DNA from: Aliiroseovarius sp. PrR006
Lineage (GTDB): Bacteria > Pseudomonadota > Alphaproteobacteria > Rhodobacterales > Rhodobacteraceae
Reading direction: 5' to 3'
Length of the DNA stretch: 64,000 bases
Assembly: GCF_010500215.1 (NCBI RefSeq)
Contig: NZ_JAAGOY010000007.1
Span: 714,501-778,500 of the forward strand
In this document: positions 27,920 through 36,393 of the stretch, one piece after another
How the letters are laid out: each line of letters begins with the position of its first letter
Position numbering within the stretch: the first letter of the stretch is position 1
Program-made: the position numbers and the translations under genes
The notes under the pieces: model-generated
Told to the model about the DNA's origin: nothing
The model's database searches: none
Seen by the model: only the letters and a program-made list of their open reading frames with translations

Positions 27920-28762
27920 ATGGTTAGACGACTGTTCGGCGCCATCTTGCGCGCCGGTCTTATGGTGATGTTGGTCGCAACACCTTCGGTCCTGGTTCCA
28001 GGAGTAAGCGCCGAGGGTGGGCAAGTCGTGGCAATTCTGGCGCTTGCCGCTGCCGCACTGACAACATTTGAATACGCAACAACTTACCCCAGCATTGTCG
28101 AGTTTCGGAACGCCCCACCCTTCAACCGCATCCGCTTCCTGTCGCTGTTTGCCTCGATCCTGTGCCTGTCGATCATTGCCCGCTCGCAGACCGACCCGTC
28201 AATCACGGTCGAGTTTCTGACCTCGATCGGCATTCTGATCGGGCAGGCGATTGATTTCCCCTACAGCCCGGTTCACGCTGTGGTGGCGATCCTACCAGCG
28301 GATGCGCCGTTCGCGGATCTGGTTCAACTGCGCGCCTTTGCCGGGATGAGCTATCTGATCTCGCTTCTGTCGGTCGCGGTCTTCCTGATCGCGCTGCGCC
28401 TGACCAACTGGCCATTCTTCCGGCAAGAAAGCTTTAATCTGTGGGTCAATTTGCCCACGTTCAGCCCCACCCGCAGTGGCGACATCGTGCGCCGCCTGAA
28501 ACGGGACGCCCGCTGGAACATTGCGCTTGGTTTCCTACTGCCCTTCCTGACACCAATGCTTGTGCTCGAAACTGCAGCCTTGTTCGACACGTTCGAAACG
28601 ATCGAAACCCAGACGATAATCTGGACAGTCGCCGCGTGGGCCTTCCTGCCTGCCAGCCTGTTCATGCGCGGGATCGCGATGCGGCGGGTTGCTGTGATGA
28701 TCAGCGATGGCCGCAAGCAGAGCGAGGCCCTGCCCCGCAACGGATATCCCGCAACCGCATGA
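27920..28762 (+). CDS. Multi-pass membrane protein of unknown function
   Basis: 280 residues with about six hydrophobic segments: about 9-27, 35-50, 68-88, 130-152, 196-216 and 226-246. A basic cytoplasmic-looking loop (SPTRSGDIVRRLKRDARWN, about 178-196) lies before the last two. I do not recognise a family. ATG 27920 has the strong ribosome site GGAGGAAG. The stop overlaps the following EEP-family gene (ATGA), so the pair is translated together. Confidence 0.7.
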   Translation: MVRRLFGAILRAGLMVMLVATPSVLVPGVSAEGGQVVAILALAAAALTTFEYATTYPSIVEFRNAPPFNRIRFLSLFASILCLSIIARSQTDPSITVEFLTSIGILIGQAIDFPYSPVHAVVAILPADAPFADLVQLRAFAGMSYLISLLSVAVFLIALRLTNWPFFRQESFNLWVNLPTFSPTRSGDIVRRLKRDARWNIALGFLLPFLTPMLVLETAALFDTFETIETQTIIWTVAAWAFLPASLFMRGIAMRRVAVMISDGRKQSEALPRNGYPATA

Positions 28763-29835
28763 AACGAACCCTTCTGGCGCTGTGGCTGGCACTTGTTCCC
28801 TGCACTGCTCTGGCCGAGGCGCTGCGCATCGCGACCTATCACGCCGACATTCGTAAAAAGGGGCCGGGGCTGCTTTTGCGGGACATCCAGAAGGACGATC
28901 CGCAAATCGTGGCATTGGCGCAGGTGATAGCCCACGCCAAGCCGGACGTCTTGGCGCTTCAGGGCTTTGATTACGATCTGGAAGGCCACGCGCTGGCCGC
29001 GTTTCAGGACGTTTTGAAGGCTGCCGGTCACGCAATGCCGCACAGCTTCACCGCCGCCCCCAATACCGGGATCGACACCGGGTTTGATGTGGATGGCGAC
29101 GGTCGGCTGGCCGAGCCCGAGGACATGCAAAGCTTTGGCCGCTATACCGGAGAAGGCGGGATGGCAGTGCTGTCGCGCGTGCCGATTGGTGCGGTCCGCG
29201 ATTTCTCGGACCTTCTGTGGACAAACTTGCCCGGCGCGCTTCTGCCCAGCGGGGACGAGATCCCCTTCCCCGCACCCGAAGCCCTGACGATCCAGCGCCT
29301 CAGCAGCGTGGCGCATTGGGATGTCGAACTGCGCCCTGAAAACGGTCCTGCATTCCACCTTCTGACTTTCCACGCCAACACCCCCGTATTCGACGGCCCC
29401 GAAGATCGCAACGGCCGCCGCAACCATGACGAGGTCACGTTCTGGGCCAAGTATCTAGACGGCACCCTGCCCTTCCCAGCCCCTGACGCCCCCGTGGTGA
29501 TCGCCGGAAATGCCAATCTGGACCCGCTGGACGGAGACGGTCGGCACGACGCGATTGAACTGCTTCTCACCCATCCGCAGCTGCAAGACCCCCGCCCGCA
29601 AAGCGCCGGGGGAGTGGCGACCGCAGATACCAACCATCGCGCCGACCCGGCGCTGGATACCGCCGACTGGCCCGACCAGAAACCGGGCAACCTGCGGGTC
29701 AGCTATGTGCTGCCCGACGCCCGCCTGCGCGTTACAGACAGCGGCGTCATCTGGCCCCTGCCCGGTGATCCGTTTGCGCAAACGGTCGAAACCGCGTCCC
29801 GTCACCGGCTTGTCTGGGTCGATATTGCGTTTTGA
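28759..29835 (+). CDS. Endonuclease/exonuclease/phosphatase family protein, secreted
   Basis: 358 residues. Signal peptide 1-19 (PCTALAEA). The EEP fold (PF03372 type) is visible from LRIATYHADIRKKG (first metal strand), DVLALQGFDYD (here Q replaces the usual catalytic E of the QE motif), GEGGMAVLSR, VVIAGNANLDPLDGDGRHDAI (the GDxN motif reads AGNANLDP) and SRHRLVWVD (the final DHxxV motif reads RHRLV). So key metal and acid residues look altered. It may be a phosphodiesterase with changed chemistry or a non-catalytic relative. Coupled to the membrane protein upstream by ATGA. Confidence 0.7.
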   Translation: MKRTLLALWLALVPCTALAEALRIATYHADIRKKGPGLLLRDIQKDDPQIVALAQVIAHAKPDVLALQGFDYDLEGHALAAFQDVLKAAGHAMPHSFTAAPNTGIDTGFDVDGDGRLAEPEDMQSFGRYTGEGGMAVLSRVPIGAVRDFSDLLWTNLPGALLPSGDEIPFPAPEALTIQRLSSVAHWDVELRPENGPAFHLLTFHANTPVFDGPEDRNGRRNHDEVTFWAKYLDGTLPFPAPDAPVVIAGNANLDPLDGDGRHDAIELLLTHPQLQDPRPQSAGGVATADTNHRADPALDTADWPDQKPGNLRVSYVLPDARLRVTDSGVIWPLPGDPFAQTVETASRHRLVWVDIAF

Positions 29836-29847
29836 GCCTTTGTTTTC

Positions 29848-29876
29848 TTGACCCTGCGCCCGCGTCAGGCTAGGCC
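29848..29876 (+). promoter_or_regulatory. Weak candidate promoter of leuB
   Basis: -35 TTGACC (29848-29853), a 17-bp spacer and TAGGCC (29871-29876) as a poor -10, 34 bp before the leuB start. Confidence 0.35.
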
Positions 29877-29910
29877 CATCTGCGACGAATTCAGTGCAAG
29901 GAATGCCCTC

Positions 29911-31014
29911 ATGACGAACCCCTCTCTGCTTATTCTGCCCGGCGACGGCATTGGTCAGGAAGTGATGGCCGAAGTGCGCAAAGTGATCGACTGGATCGGC
30001 GCGAAACGCGGCGTGACCTTCGACGTCAGCGAGGATCTGGTGGGCGGTGCCGCCTATGACAAACACGGCGTTCCGCTGGCCGACGAAACCATGGCGAAGG
30101 CGCAAGAAGTCGACGCCGTTCTGCTGGGCGCCGTGGGTGGCCCGCAGTACGACGATCTGGACTTCTCGGTGAAGCCGGAACGCGGCCTTCTGCGTCTGCG
30201 CAAGGAAATGGACCTGTTTGCAAACCTGCGTCCCGCGCAGTGCTTTGACGCTCTGGCCGACTTCTCGTCCCTGAAAAAGAACATCGTGTCCGGTCTGGAC
30301 ATCATGATCGTCCGCGAACTGACCTCGGGCGTGTATTTCGGCGAGCCGCGCGGCATTTCCGAAGTGGACGGCCAGCGTGTGGGCGTGAACACCCAGCGTT
30401 ACACCGAAGCCGAGATCGAACGCGGCGCACGTGCTGCTTTCGAACTGGCCATGAAGCGCGACAAGCGTCTGTGCTCGATGGAAAAAGCCAACGTGATGGA
30501 ATCGGGCATCCTGTGGCGCGACGTTGTGACCGAGGTGTCGAAAGACTATCCCGAGGTCGAGCTGTCGCACATGTATGCTGACAACGGCGCCATGCAGCTG
30601 GTCCGCGCGCCTAAGCAGTTTGACGTGATCTATACCGACAACCTGTTCGGCGACATCCTGTCGGATTGTGCCGCCATGCTGACCGGTTCGCTGGGCATGC
30701 TGCCCTCGGCCTCGCTGGGTGCCCCGATGGAGAACGGCCGTCCGAAAGCCATGTACGAGCCCGTCCACGGCTCGGCCCCGGACATCGCGGGCGAAGGCAA
30801 GGCCAACCCCTGCGCCTGTATCCTCAGCTTCGCGATGGCCCTGCGTTACAGCTTTGACATGGGTGAAGAAGCAACCCGTCTGGAAGCAGCGGTTGAGAAG
30901 GTTCTGGCCGACGGCGTTCGCACCGGCGACCTGCTGAACGAAGAAGGCAAGACCCCGGTATCGACCAGCGAAATGGGTGATGCCGTCATCGCCGCGCTGG
31001 ACGCCAGCCTCTAA
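29911..31014 (+). CDS. leuB: 3-isopropylmalate dehydrogenase
   Basis: 367 residues. It oxidises and decarboxylates 3-isopropylmalate with NAD. Conserved: [10 protein letters not shown] at the N-terminus, [15 protein letters not shown], the [13 protein letters not shown] / [11 protein letters not shown] metal and substrate region and the NAD-site [20 protein letters not shown] 29911 has AAGGA 9 bases upstream; the frame is open from 29848 but without homology. Its TAA overlaps the stop of the convergent Na/Pi gene, leaving no room for a separate terminator. Confidence 0.96.
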   Translation: MTNPSLLILPGDGIGQEVMAEVRKVIDWIGAKRGVTFDVSEDLVGGAAYDKHGVPLADETMAKAQEVDAVLLGAVGGPQYDDLDFSVKPERGLLRLRKEMDLFANLRPAQCFDALADFSSLKKNIVSGLDIMIVRELTSGVYFGEPRGISEVDGQRVGVNTQRYTEAEIERGARAAFELAMKRDKRLCSMEKANVMESGILWRDVVTEVSKDYPEVELSHMYADNGAMQLVRAPKQFDVIYTDNLFGDILSDCAAMLTGSLGMLPSASLGAPMENGRPKAMYEPVHGSAPDIAGEGKANPCACILSFAMALRYSFDMGEEATRLEAAVEKVLADGVRTGDLLNEEGKTPVSTSEMGDAVIAALDASL

Positions 31015-32606
31015 GTATCTTTCCCTTCGGCCTTTTCCGGGGCCGAGGGGAACCCCCGCCGCGCGATGGCCTGATAATGGGCGACACGTTCGGCATGGTG
31101 CAGACTTCGGTCCAGCCAGCGCATTGCGTCCGTATGCGCGAACACTTCCTGCAGACTATAAATCCCCGCATGTTCGCCCAGCAAAAGCCCACGGCGGTGC
31201 TTGCTTTTACGCTGCTTGACGATGTCATGCAGCCGGGTCAGGCGCGCGGCCTCGTGCGGGTCGAACTCGGCGTCCGCGAACCGCCGCAACGTGGCCCCAA
31301 GCGCCAAGGTTGGGCGACGCAACACATGATCCGCAAGCAGCTCGTTTACATGTGCGGTCTTGCCGGCCCGATTGATCAAGCGCGACATGTGGTCCGTCTG
31401 GTGCAGAAGCGCGGAATAGGTGTCTTCCTCGACCTGATTGTCCCGTTCCGGATGGATATGTGACAGGAACTCGGACAGTTCATCCAGCGCGCCCTGAAAC
31501 GGAGCAAGGGCCGAGATACCGCGATAATCCGGCGGCGTGTCCATCGCCTGACCCAAGGCACCGAACAGCCGGTTCGCGATCTTCTCGCTGGCGCCCTGCG
31601 CGGACACCAACGCCGCGTCCGTATCTTTCAGAAGGCTGCGATCCAAAGCGATCAACTTGTCTTCCTCTTTCTCGGGTACCAGTCGCGCAACCATCGCTGC
31701 GAACTTGGGCGTCACGGGCAGGAACGCCGCCGCGCCGATCAGGTTGAACCCAGTGTGGAACACCAGAAGTGCCGTGAGGTTGTCAAAGCTCTGCGCCAAC
31801 ACGCTCAGCATCGGGAGGATCAGCAAAAGCAGGGGGAAGGCAAACCCGGCCGTCACGCAATTGAAGATCAAGTTGGCAATCGCTGTTTGCCGCATCGGAA
31901 GCGAGCCTCCGACCGAGGCCAGAATGGCCGTGAAGGTGGTGCCGATGTTCATGCCGATCACAAGGGCTGCGGCCTGTACCAGCTCGATTGCGCCGCTTTG
32001 CAGCAGCACCAAGGCCAAGGCCATCGCGGCGCTTGAGGACTGCATGACGATGGTCATGACCAGCCCAGCCCCGATCAGGAACAGCAGCCCAGCTATCCCG
32101 CTGCCGGGCAGAATGTCGGGGGTCACCGTATCCTTGAAACCACCGAGCCCAGTCTGCATCATCTCAAGTCCGATGATCAGCAAGCACAGCCCCGCCAGCC
32201 CGCGCCCGATCCGCTTCCACATACCTTTGCCCAGCAGATCCAGAAGACTTGCCGGCAGAAGCAAGGCCATCGCGGCGATATCCAGATCCAGCTTGAACCC
32301 CACCAAGGACACCAACCAGCCCGTCGCAGTCGTACCGATATTGGCGCCATAGATGATCCCCAGCGCCTGCACCATCGTCAGAAGCCCGGCCCCGACGAAG
32401 CCCACGGTCAGCACGGTTGTTGCGCTTGAGGATTGGATGACTGCGGTGCCGAACGCCCCGGTCAACACGCCGCGCATGGGGGTGGTTGTGAACCGACCAA
32501 GCATCCGGCGCAGGTTTGATCCCGCGGCGTCACGTAGAGCATTGGTCAGGATCTCCATTCCGACCAAGAACATTCCGACACCACCAATGGCATAGTAGAC
32601 CTGCAA
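31011..32606 (-). CDS. Na/Pi-cotransporter family protein with PhoU-like tail
   Basis: 531 residues. It has two Na/Pi-cotransporter repeats (PF02690), each with the QSSSATT or QSSSAAM signature (about residues 58-64 and 188-194). They span about eight or nine hydrophobic segments (1-310), followed by a helical PhoU-like cytoplasmic region (about 330-525). The family couples sodium to phosphate movement, often as an exporter or low-affinity importer in bacteria. Monocistronic; its stop codon overlaps that of leuB on the other strand. Confidence 0.9.
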   Translation of the reverse strand: MQVYYAIGGVGMFLVGMEILTNALRDAAGSNLRRMLGRFTTTPMRGVLTGAFGTAVIQSSSATTVLTVGFVGAGLLTMVQALGIIYGANIGTTATGWLVSLVGFKLDLDIAAMALLLPASLLDLLGKGMWKRIGRGLAGLCLLIIGLEMMQTGLGGFKDTVTPDILPGSGIAGLLFLIGAGLVMTIVMQSSSAAMALALVLLQSGAIELVQAAALVIGMNIGTTFTAILASVGGSLPMRQTAIANLIFNCVTAGFAFPLLLLILPMLSVLAQSFDNLTALLVFHTGFNLIGAAAFLPVTPKFAAMVARLVPEKEEDKLIALDRSLLKDTDAALVSAQGASEKIANRLFGALGQAMDTPPDYRGISALAPFQGALDELSEFLSHIHPERDNQVEEDTYSALLHQTDHMSRLINRAGKTAHVNELLADHVLRRPTLALGATLRRFADAEFDPHEAARLTRLHDIVKQRKSKHRRGLLLGEHAGIYSLQEVFAHTDAMRWLDRSLHHAERVAHYQAIARRGFPSAPEKAEGKDT

Positions 32607-32698
32607 GGGCTTACCCCTTTTTGTTTCACTTTAGTCTGGCCCAATCGCTCTAAGTTCACAAGAAGCCGCGATAAGGTCTTTCCGTGTGGAAAAGGCGC

Positions 32699-32725
32699 TT
32701 GCAAATCAGCCCAACGAGGTATAAT
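32699..32725 (+). promoter_or_regulatory. Promoter of tRNA-Pro
   Basis: Perfect -10 TATAAT (32720-32725), 14 bp before the tRNA 5' end. The nearest -35-like sequence is TTGCAA (32699-32704), with a short 15-bp spacer. Confidence 0.5.
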
Positions 32726-32739
32726 TCACCCGCCACGGT

Positions 32740-32816
32740 CGGGCTGTAGCGCAGCCTGGTAGCGCACCTGCTTCGGGAGCAGGGGGTCGGAGGTTCGAAT
32801 CCTCTCAGCCCGACCA
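32740..32816 (+). tRNA. tRNA-Pro (anticodon CGG)
   Basis: 77 nt. The acceptor stem CGGGCTG (32740-32746) pairs with CAGCCCG (32806-32812), the anticodon loop is TTCGGGA in the stem CCTGC/GCAGG, and the T arm GGAGGTTCGAATCCTC is canonical. The discriminator A is followed by an encoded CCA (32814-32816). Reads CCG codons. A terminator follows directly. Confidence 0.97.
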
Positions 32817-32822
32817 ATGACG

Positions 32823-32853
32823 AAGGCCCCTCACGGGGCCTTTTGTTGTTTTT
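32823..32853 (+). terminator. Rho-independent terminator of tRNA-Pro
   Basis: AAGGCCCC (32823-32830) pairs with GGGGCCTT (32835-32842) around the loop TCAC, followed by TTGTTGTTTTT. Confidence 0.85.
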
Positions 32854-32887
32854 GGGTCATCGAAAAGGGCGTCATCCCGCCCTGACA

Positions 32888-33331
32888 TTATTCCGAATAG
32901 GTCGCGACGTAGGCGACGATATCGTCAGCACCCTTGCGCAGTTTCACACCCATGTTCGGACGCGCTTTGGGATCATCCAAGAACGTGCGAATAAACCCGA
33001 TGGGGTCTTTCGTGTATTCAATCAGGTTTTCGATGGTCCAGACCAGACCTTCTTCGCCTGCACGGATCATGTCATCGGTGAACATCCCGACCGGAAGCCG
33101 CTCGCTGCCGTTGCGATAGTCGCCTTCAGTTCCGGCCACGCGGCCAACGACGCCATACAGGTTCGGGCCAGTAATGCCGCCTTTGACCAGCACTTCGCCT
33201 TCGGGGCTGATGATGGCGTGGCATGCCGAGCAACGATTATACATTTTTTCGCCCTTGGCCGGATCACCTTCTGCCCCCGCCAAACCGGGAAAGAGAAGCA
33301 GTGCTGCCAGTGCGCGGTACAACTTGGTCAT
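32888..33331 (-). CDS. Class I cytochrome c, periplasmic
   Basis: 147 residues. Signal peptide 1-20 (GLAGAEG), then a single haem motif CSACH (34-38). The distal methionine is likely in ARPNMGVKL near the C-terminus, and TGPNLYGVVGR is a cytochrome c2/c550-type loop. It should carry electrons in the periplasm, for example to an oxidase. Monocistronic, between the tRNA-Pro terminator and the large intergenic region. Confidence 0.88.
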   Translation of the reverse strand: MTKLYRALAALLLFPGLAGAEGDPAKGEKMYNRCSACHAIISPEGEVLVKGGITGPNLYGVVGRVAGTEGDYRNGSERLPVGMFTDDMIRAGEEGLVWTIENLIEYTKDPIGFIRTFLDDPKARPNMGVKLRKGADDIVAYVATYSE

Positions 33332-33944
33332 TTGAGAGCCTCATGTGATGGATTCGCCTGTTACCTAGCTGACGAGGCGGAGGCGCAATTTGTCGCAGAT
33401 CAAACGAGGCGATTTTTTTCACCACAGGGTTGTTTGGCATCGTACCGACTCGCACTCACTCTTGGCGCTTCTGTTGCCGGTGATTCTCCCCGTTTGACAC
33501 CGCAATTCGGGGGGATTTCCGGCAGGGCATATCGTCATAATATCTGAACAAACAGGTCCGAACCTTCGCCCTCATACAACCATAAAGGTGAATTCGACCC
33601 TCAAATGCGCAAACCCGCAGTGTGCGAATCGCTGCACAGGGGTGATTCTGCACCCTAAATTGCCTTAGTTACTTGTGTTTTATGCATATCTGGGCTTGCG
33701 CATCACCGCAGAGACAAGATTTCTGCCATCGCGCGCGCGCAGGTGCTCTCCCTTAACGGTAGAAACTAAAGCATTTTTCATGCGCCATAATTGCGCCCCA
33801 TTTGAGGCCTAAACAACCCTCAATTGTGTCTCAATTACGCCCCGTTCTGGGTCACACTCGTTGAGGTGTAGTTATGAGTTCTCGACCTCTTGTATCCCGA
33901 GGTCTGTCCGGTATCCCACTCTACCTAACGCCGAGGACCATACA
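33332..33944. other. 613-bp intergenic region before the dynamin/kinase locus
   Basis: The longest gene-free stretch here and less GC-rich than its neighbours. No RNA gene recognised. It holds repeated short boxes: AATTGCGCCCCATT (33789-33802) and AATTACGCCCCGTT (33833-33846), spaced 44 bp, and CTCAATT twice, 11 bp apart (33819 and 33830). These are integral helical-turn spacings and could be regulator sites. The promoter of the downstream operon is presumably here, but I cannot point to it with confidence. Confidence 0.45.
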
Positions 33945-34373
33945 GTGCACGCATCGTCCAATGTTGTTGATATTCAGGCAAATGCCGCCTTTGTCATGCG
34001 CAAAGGGCTCAGCGATAGGTTGCAGTATCTTAGCGCAGAGTACCCCCAGGTCGGCTTTGGCGTCTCGCTGACAACCAAGCGAGGAGACCACTACTTGCTC
34101 GCCAATCCCAAAATGGCACTTCCTGCCAACAAAGCGGATGGCTTTCCGAAGGGCGAACAGGTCGCCAAACTGGAAAGCGGCGAGCGCTTTCAGACCATTC
34201 AAGTCTTTGCGGACATTCCGGACGGCCCCGTCCGCCAGAATCTGCCAGAAATGCAGCTGGTTCTGGATGTCATCAATCTGGTCGAGCTGATCGACACACC
34301 ATCAGCTTTACCCGCTGGACAACTGCAAACGGAATATGGTCTGAGGAACGTCTTGAACGGTACCGAGGGTTAA
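33945..34373 (+). CDS. Orphan small protein, first gene of the dynamin/kinase locus
   Basis: 142 residues, soluble, no recognised family. Predicted mixed alpha/beta with FGVSLTTKRGDHYLLANPK as a beta hairpin. It resembles no toxin or antitoxin I know. GTG 33945 is chosen because GAGGA lies 7 bases upstream; the frame is open from TTG 33861, but the extra N-terminus is cysteine- and proline-containing with no ribosome site. The stop is 3 bp before the first dynamin-like gene, so it is translationally coupled to it. Confidence 0.55.
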   Translation: MHASSNVVDIQANAAFVMRKGLSDRLQYLSAEYPQVGFGVSLTTKRGDHYLLANPKMALPANKADGFPKGEQVAKLESGERFQTIQVFADIPDGPVRQNLPEMQLVLDVINLVELIDTPSALPAGQLQTEYGLRNVLNGTEG

Positions 34374-34376
34374 GCC

Positions 34377-36389
34377 ATGGCGCGAAACATACATCTACTG
34401 GCAACAGGTAACGAAGCTCTGGACCCGCTGAACGATGCGTTTGGCGGGTTGAACGCGACTATTGACCAGCTCACAGCGATCGCAGACGCACGCAGTTCGG
34501 CCCGACTGGCCAAGCTGAAGTCGCGGATGGATGAATTCACCGCCAACGTGACCTTTGTGGGTCAGGTGAAGGCGGGCAAGTCGTCGCTTGTGAACATCAT
34601 GGCGGGACGCCCGGGCCTGTTGCCGTCGGACGTCAACCCGTGGACCTCGGTGGCGACCACCTTGCATGTGAACACCCGGACGCCGGGTGACACCAAGGCC
34701 AAGTTCACCTTCTTCGATCACGATGAATGGCAGAACCTGACCGCCGGCGGTGGACGTCTGGGCGAGCTGGCCCACCGTGCTGGTGCCGATGACGAAATGG
34801 ACGACATTCGGAAGCAGGTTGAAGATATGAAGGCCCGCTCGGAAGAGCGGTTGGGCAAGCATTTCGACCTGATCATGGGTCAAAGCCACTCGTATGACTA
34901 TTTCGACGACGATCTGGTGCAGCGCTATGTCTGCATGGGCGACGAAGATGACCCGGATATCAGCGCCGATAGCGGACGCTTCGCGGATGTGACCAAAACA
35001 GCCGAGCTGTATCTGGACATCCCGCAATACCCGATGGCGATCAACCTGAGCGACACGCCGGGTGTGAACGATACATTCATGGTCCGCGAACAGATCACCC
35101 TGCGCAGCCTGCGCGGGTCCGAGGTCTGTGTGGTTGTGATGGCGGCAAGTCAGGCACTGACCACAATGGATCTGGCGCTGATGCGCATGATCTCGCAGTT
35201 TGAGAACCGTCAGATCATCCTGTTCATCAACCGCATCGACGAACTGCATGACCCGGTGCGCGAAGTACCGGAGATCCGCGACCGCGTGAATGGAATGCTG
35301 AAGCAAAGCAGCATCAACGCCGATGCGGGCGTCATCTTTGGCAGCGCCCTCTGGGCCGAAGCCGCCCTGACCGGAAACTCAGAGCTTCTGACGGACCACG
35401 CAGCATCGTCTTTGAACAAGCTTTATTCCGCTGCCGGGTTCGACGGCGAAAGCATGTCGCTCGACCATATCTGGGCGCTATCAGGTCTTCCGGATCTGCT
35501 TCTGTCGATCAACGAACGGATCGCCGAAGGTGCAGGCGCACGTCTGTGCAACAAGGTACGCAACCGCGCCCGCAACATGGCCAGCCAGATCCGCGCCACC
35601 TCGGTCGCGAAGACGCTGACCGACACCGGCACGATGGTCTATGATCTGGACGGTAAGACGCCCGAAGACGCCATCCGCACCGTCGCGAATGACTATGAAC
35701 ACCGCGTGGCCGAACTGACAAACACTCTGCGGGACAAGGTGATGCAGCGACTGGCCCGCACGGAAGAGAACTTCATCAAACGTGCCACCGAGTCGTTGCT
35801 TGAGCATCTAGAGCAGAACGGCGAAGATGGTACATGGCAATACGACCCTGCCGGCTTCCGCGCGCTTCAGAAATCCGCCTATTTCAATTTCGCCCGCGCA
35901 ATGCGCAAAGACGTGGGCGCGCTCTATACCTCGGCGGCGCATGACATCGAAACCGTGTACCGCAACATGCTAGGGCAACATCTGGGCGAGTTCTCGATTG
36001 AACCACCGATCGTGCCCAACGTGCCGCCCCCCCTTGCCATTGGACGCACCATCGCGCTGGACCTGCAAAGCACATGGTGGCGCCGCTGGTGGCAGCGTCG
36101 TCGGGGCGTGGCCTCGTATGCCGCTGATTACACTCGACTGGTTGCATCCGAAGCCAGTTCGATCACCAAGGACATCGAAGAAAACCAGATCGCGGCAGTG
36201 CTTGAGAACGTTCGCGCCGCGCTGGCAGAATTCATGGTAGAGCAGCAGGAAACACTTCTGGGAATTTCGCAGTCGGCTCAGGCGCAAATGGACGAGGAAG
36301 CCTTGAAAGCAGCTGGCCTTAAAACCGCGAAGTCTCCGGATGAACTTTTGGGAGATATCCTGAAGGATCTTGGCACCGAGGCGGCCTGA
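34377..36389 (+). CDS. Dynamin-like GTPase 1
   Basis: 670 residues. The large GTPase domain at the N-terminus has G1 GQVKAGKSS (62-70), a G2 threonine in VNPWTSVATT (87-95), G3 DTPG (226-229) and G4 NRID (285-288). This is the bacterial dynamin-like pattern, with an insert of about 130 residues between G2 and G3. Long helical regions (about 380-540 and 580-665) would form the bundle/stalk. Between them a segment with WWRRWWQRRR (567-576) could bind or insert into membrane in place of a paddle. Dynamin-like proteins bend, fuse or cut membranes on GTP hydrolysis. It is paired with the smaller GTPase 5 bp downstream and is paralogous to the gene at 39482. Confidence 0.82.
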   Translation: MARNIHLLATGNEALDPLNDAFGGLNATIDQLTAIADARSSARLAKLKSRMDEFTANVTFVGQVKAGKSSLVNIMAGRPGLLPSDVNPWTSVATTLHVNTRTPGDTKAKFTFFDHDEWQNLTAGGGRLGELAHRAGADDEMDDIRKQVEDMKARSEERLGKHFDLIMGQSHSYDYFDDDLVQRYVCMGDEDDPDISADSGRFADVTKTAELYLDIPQYPMAINLSDTPGVNDTFMVREQITLRSLRGSEVCVVVMAASQALTTMDLALMRMISQFENRQIILFINRIDELHDPVREVPEIRDRVNGMLKQSSINADAGVIFGSALWAEAALTGNSELLTDHAASSLNKLYSAAGFDGESMSLDHIWALSGLPDLLLSINERIAEGAGARLCNKVRNRARNMASQIRATSVAKTLTDTGTMVYDLDGKTPEDAIRTVANDYEHRVAELTNTLRDKVMQRLARTEENFIKRATESLLEHLEQNGEDGTWQYDPAGFRALQKSAYFNFARAMRKDVGALYTSAAHDIETVYRNMLGQHLGEFSIEPPIVPNVPPPLAIGRTIALDLQSTWWRRWWQRRRGVASYAADYTRLVASEASSITKDIEENQIAAVLENVRAALAEFMVEQQETLLGISQSAQAQMDEEALKAAGLKTAKSPDELLGDILKDLGTEAA

Positions 36390-36393
36390 TAAA

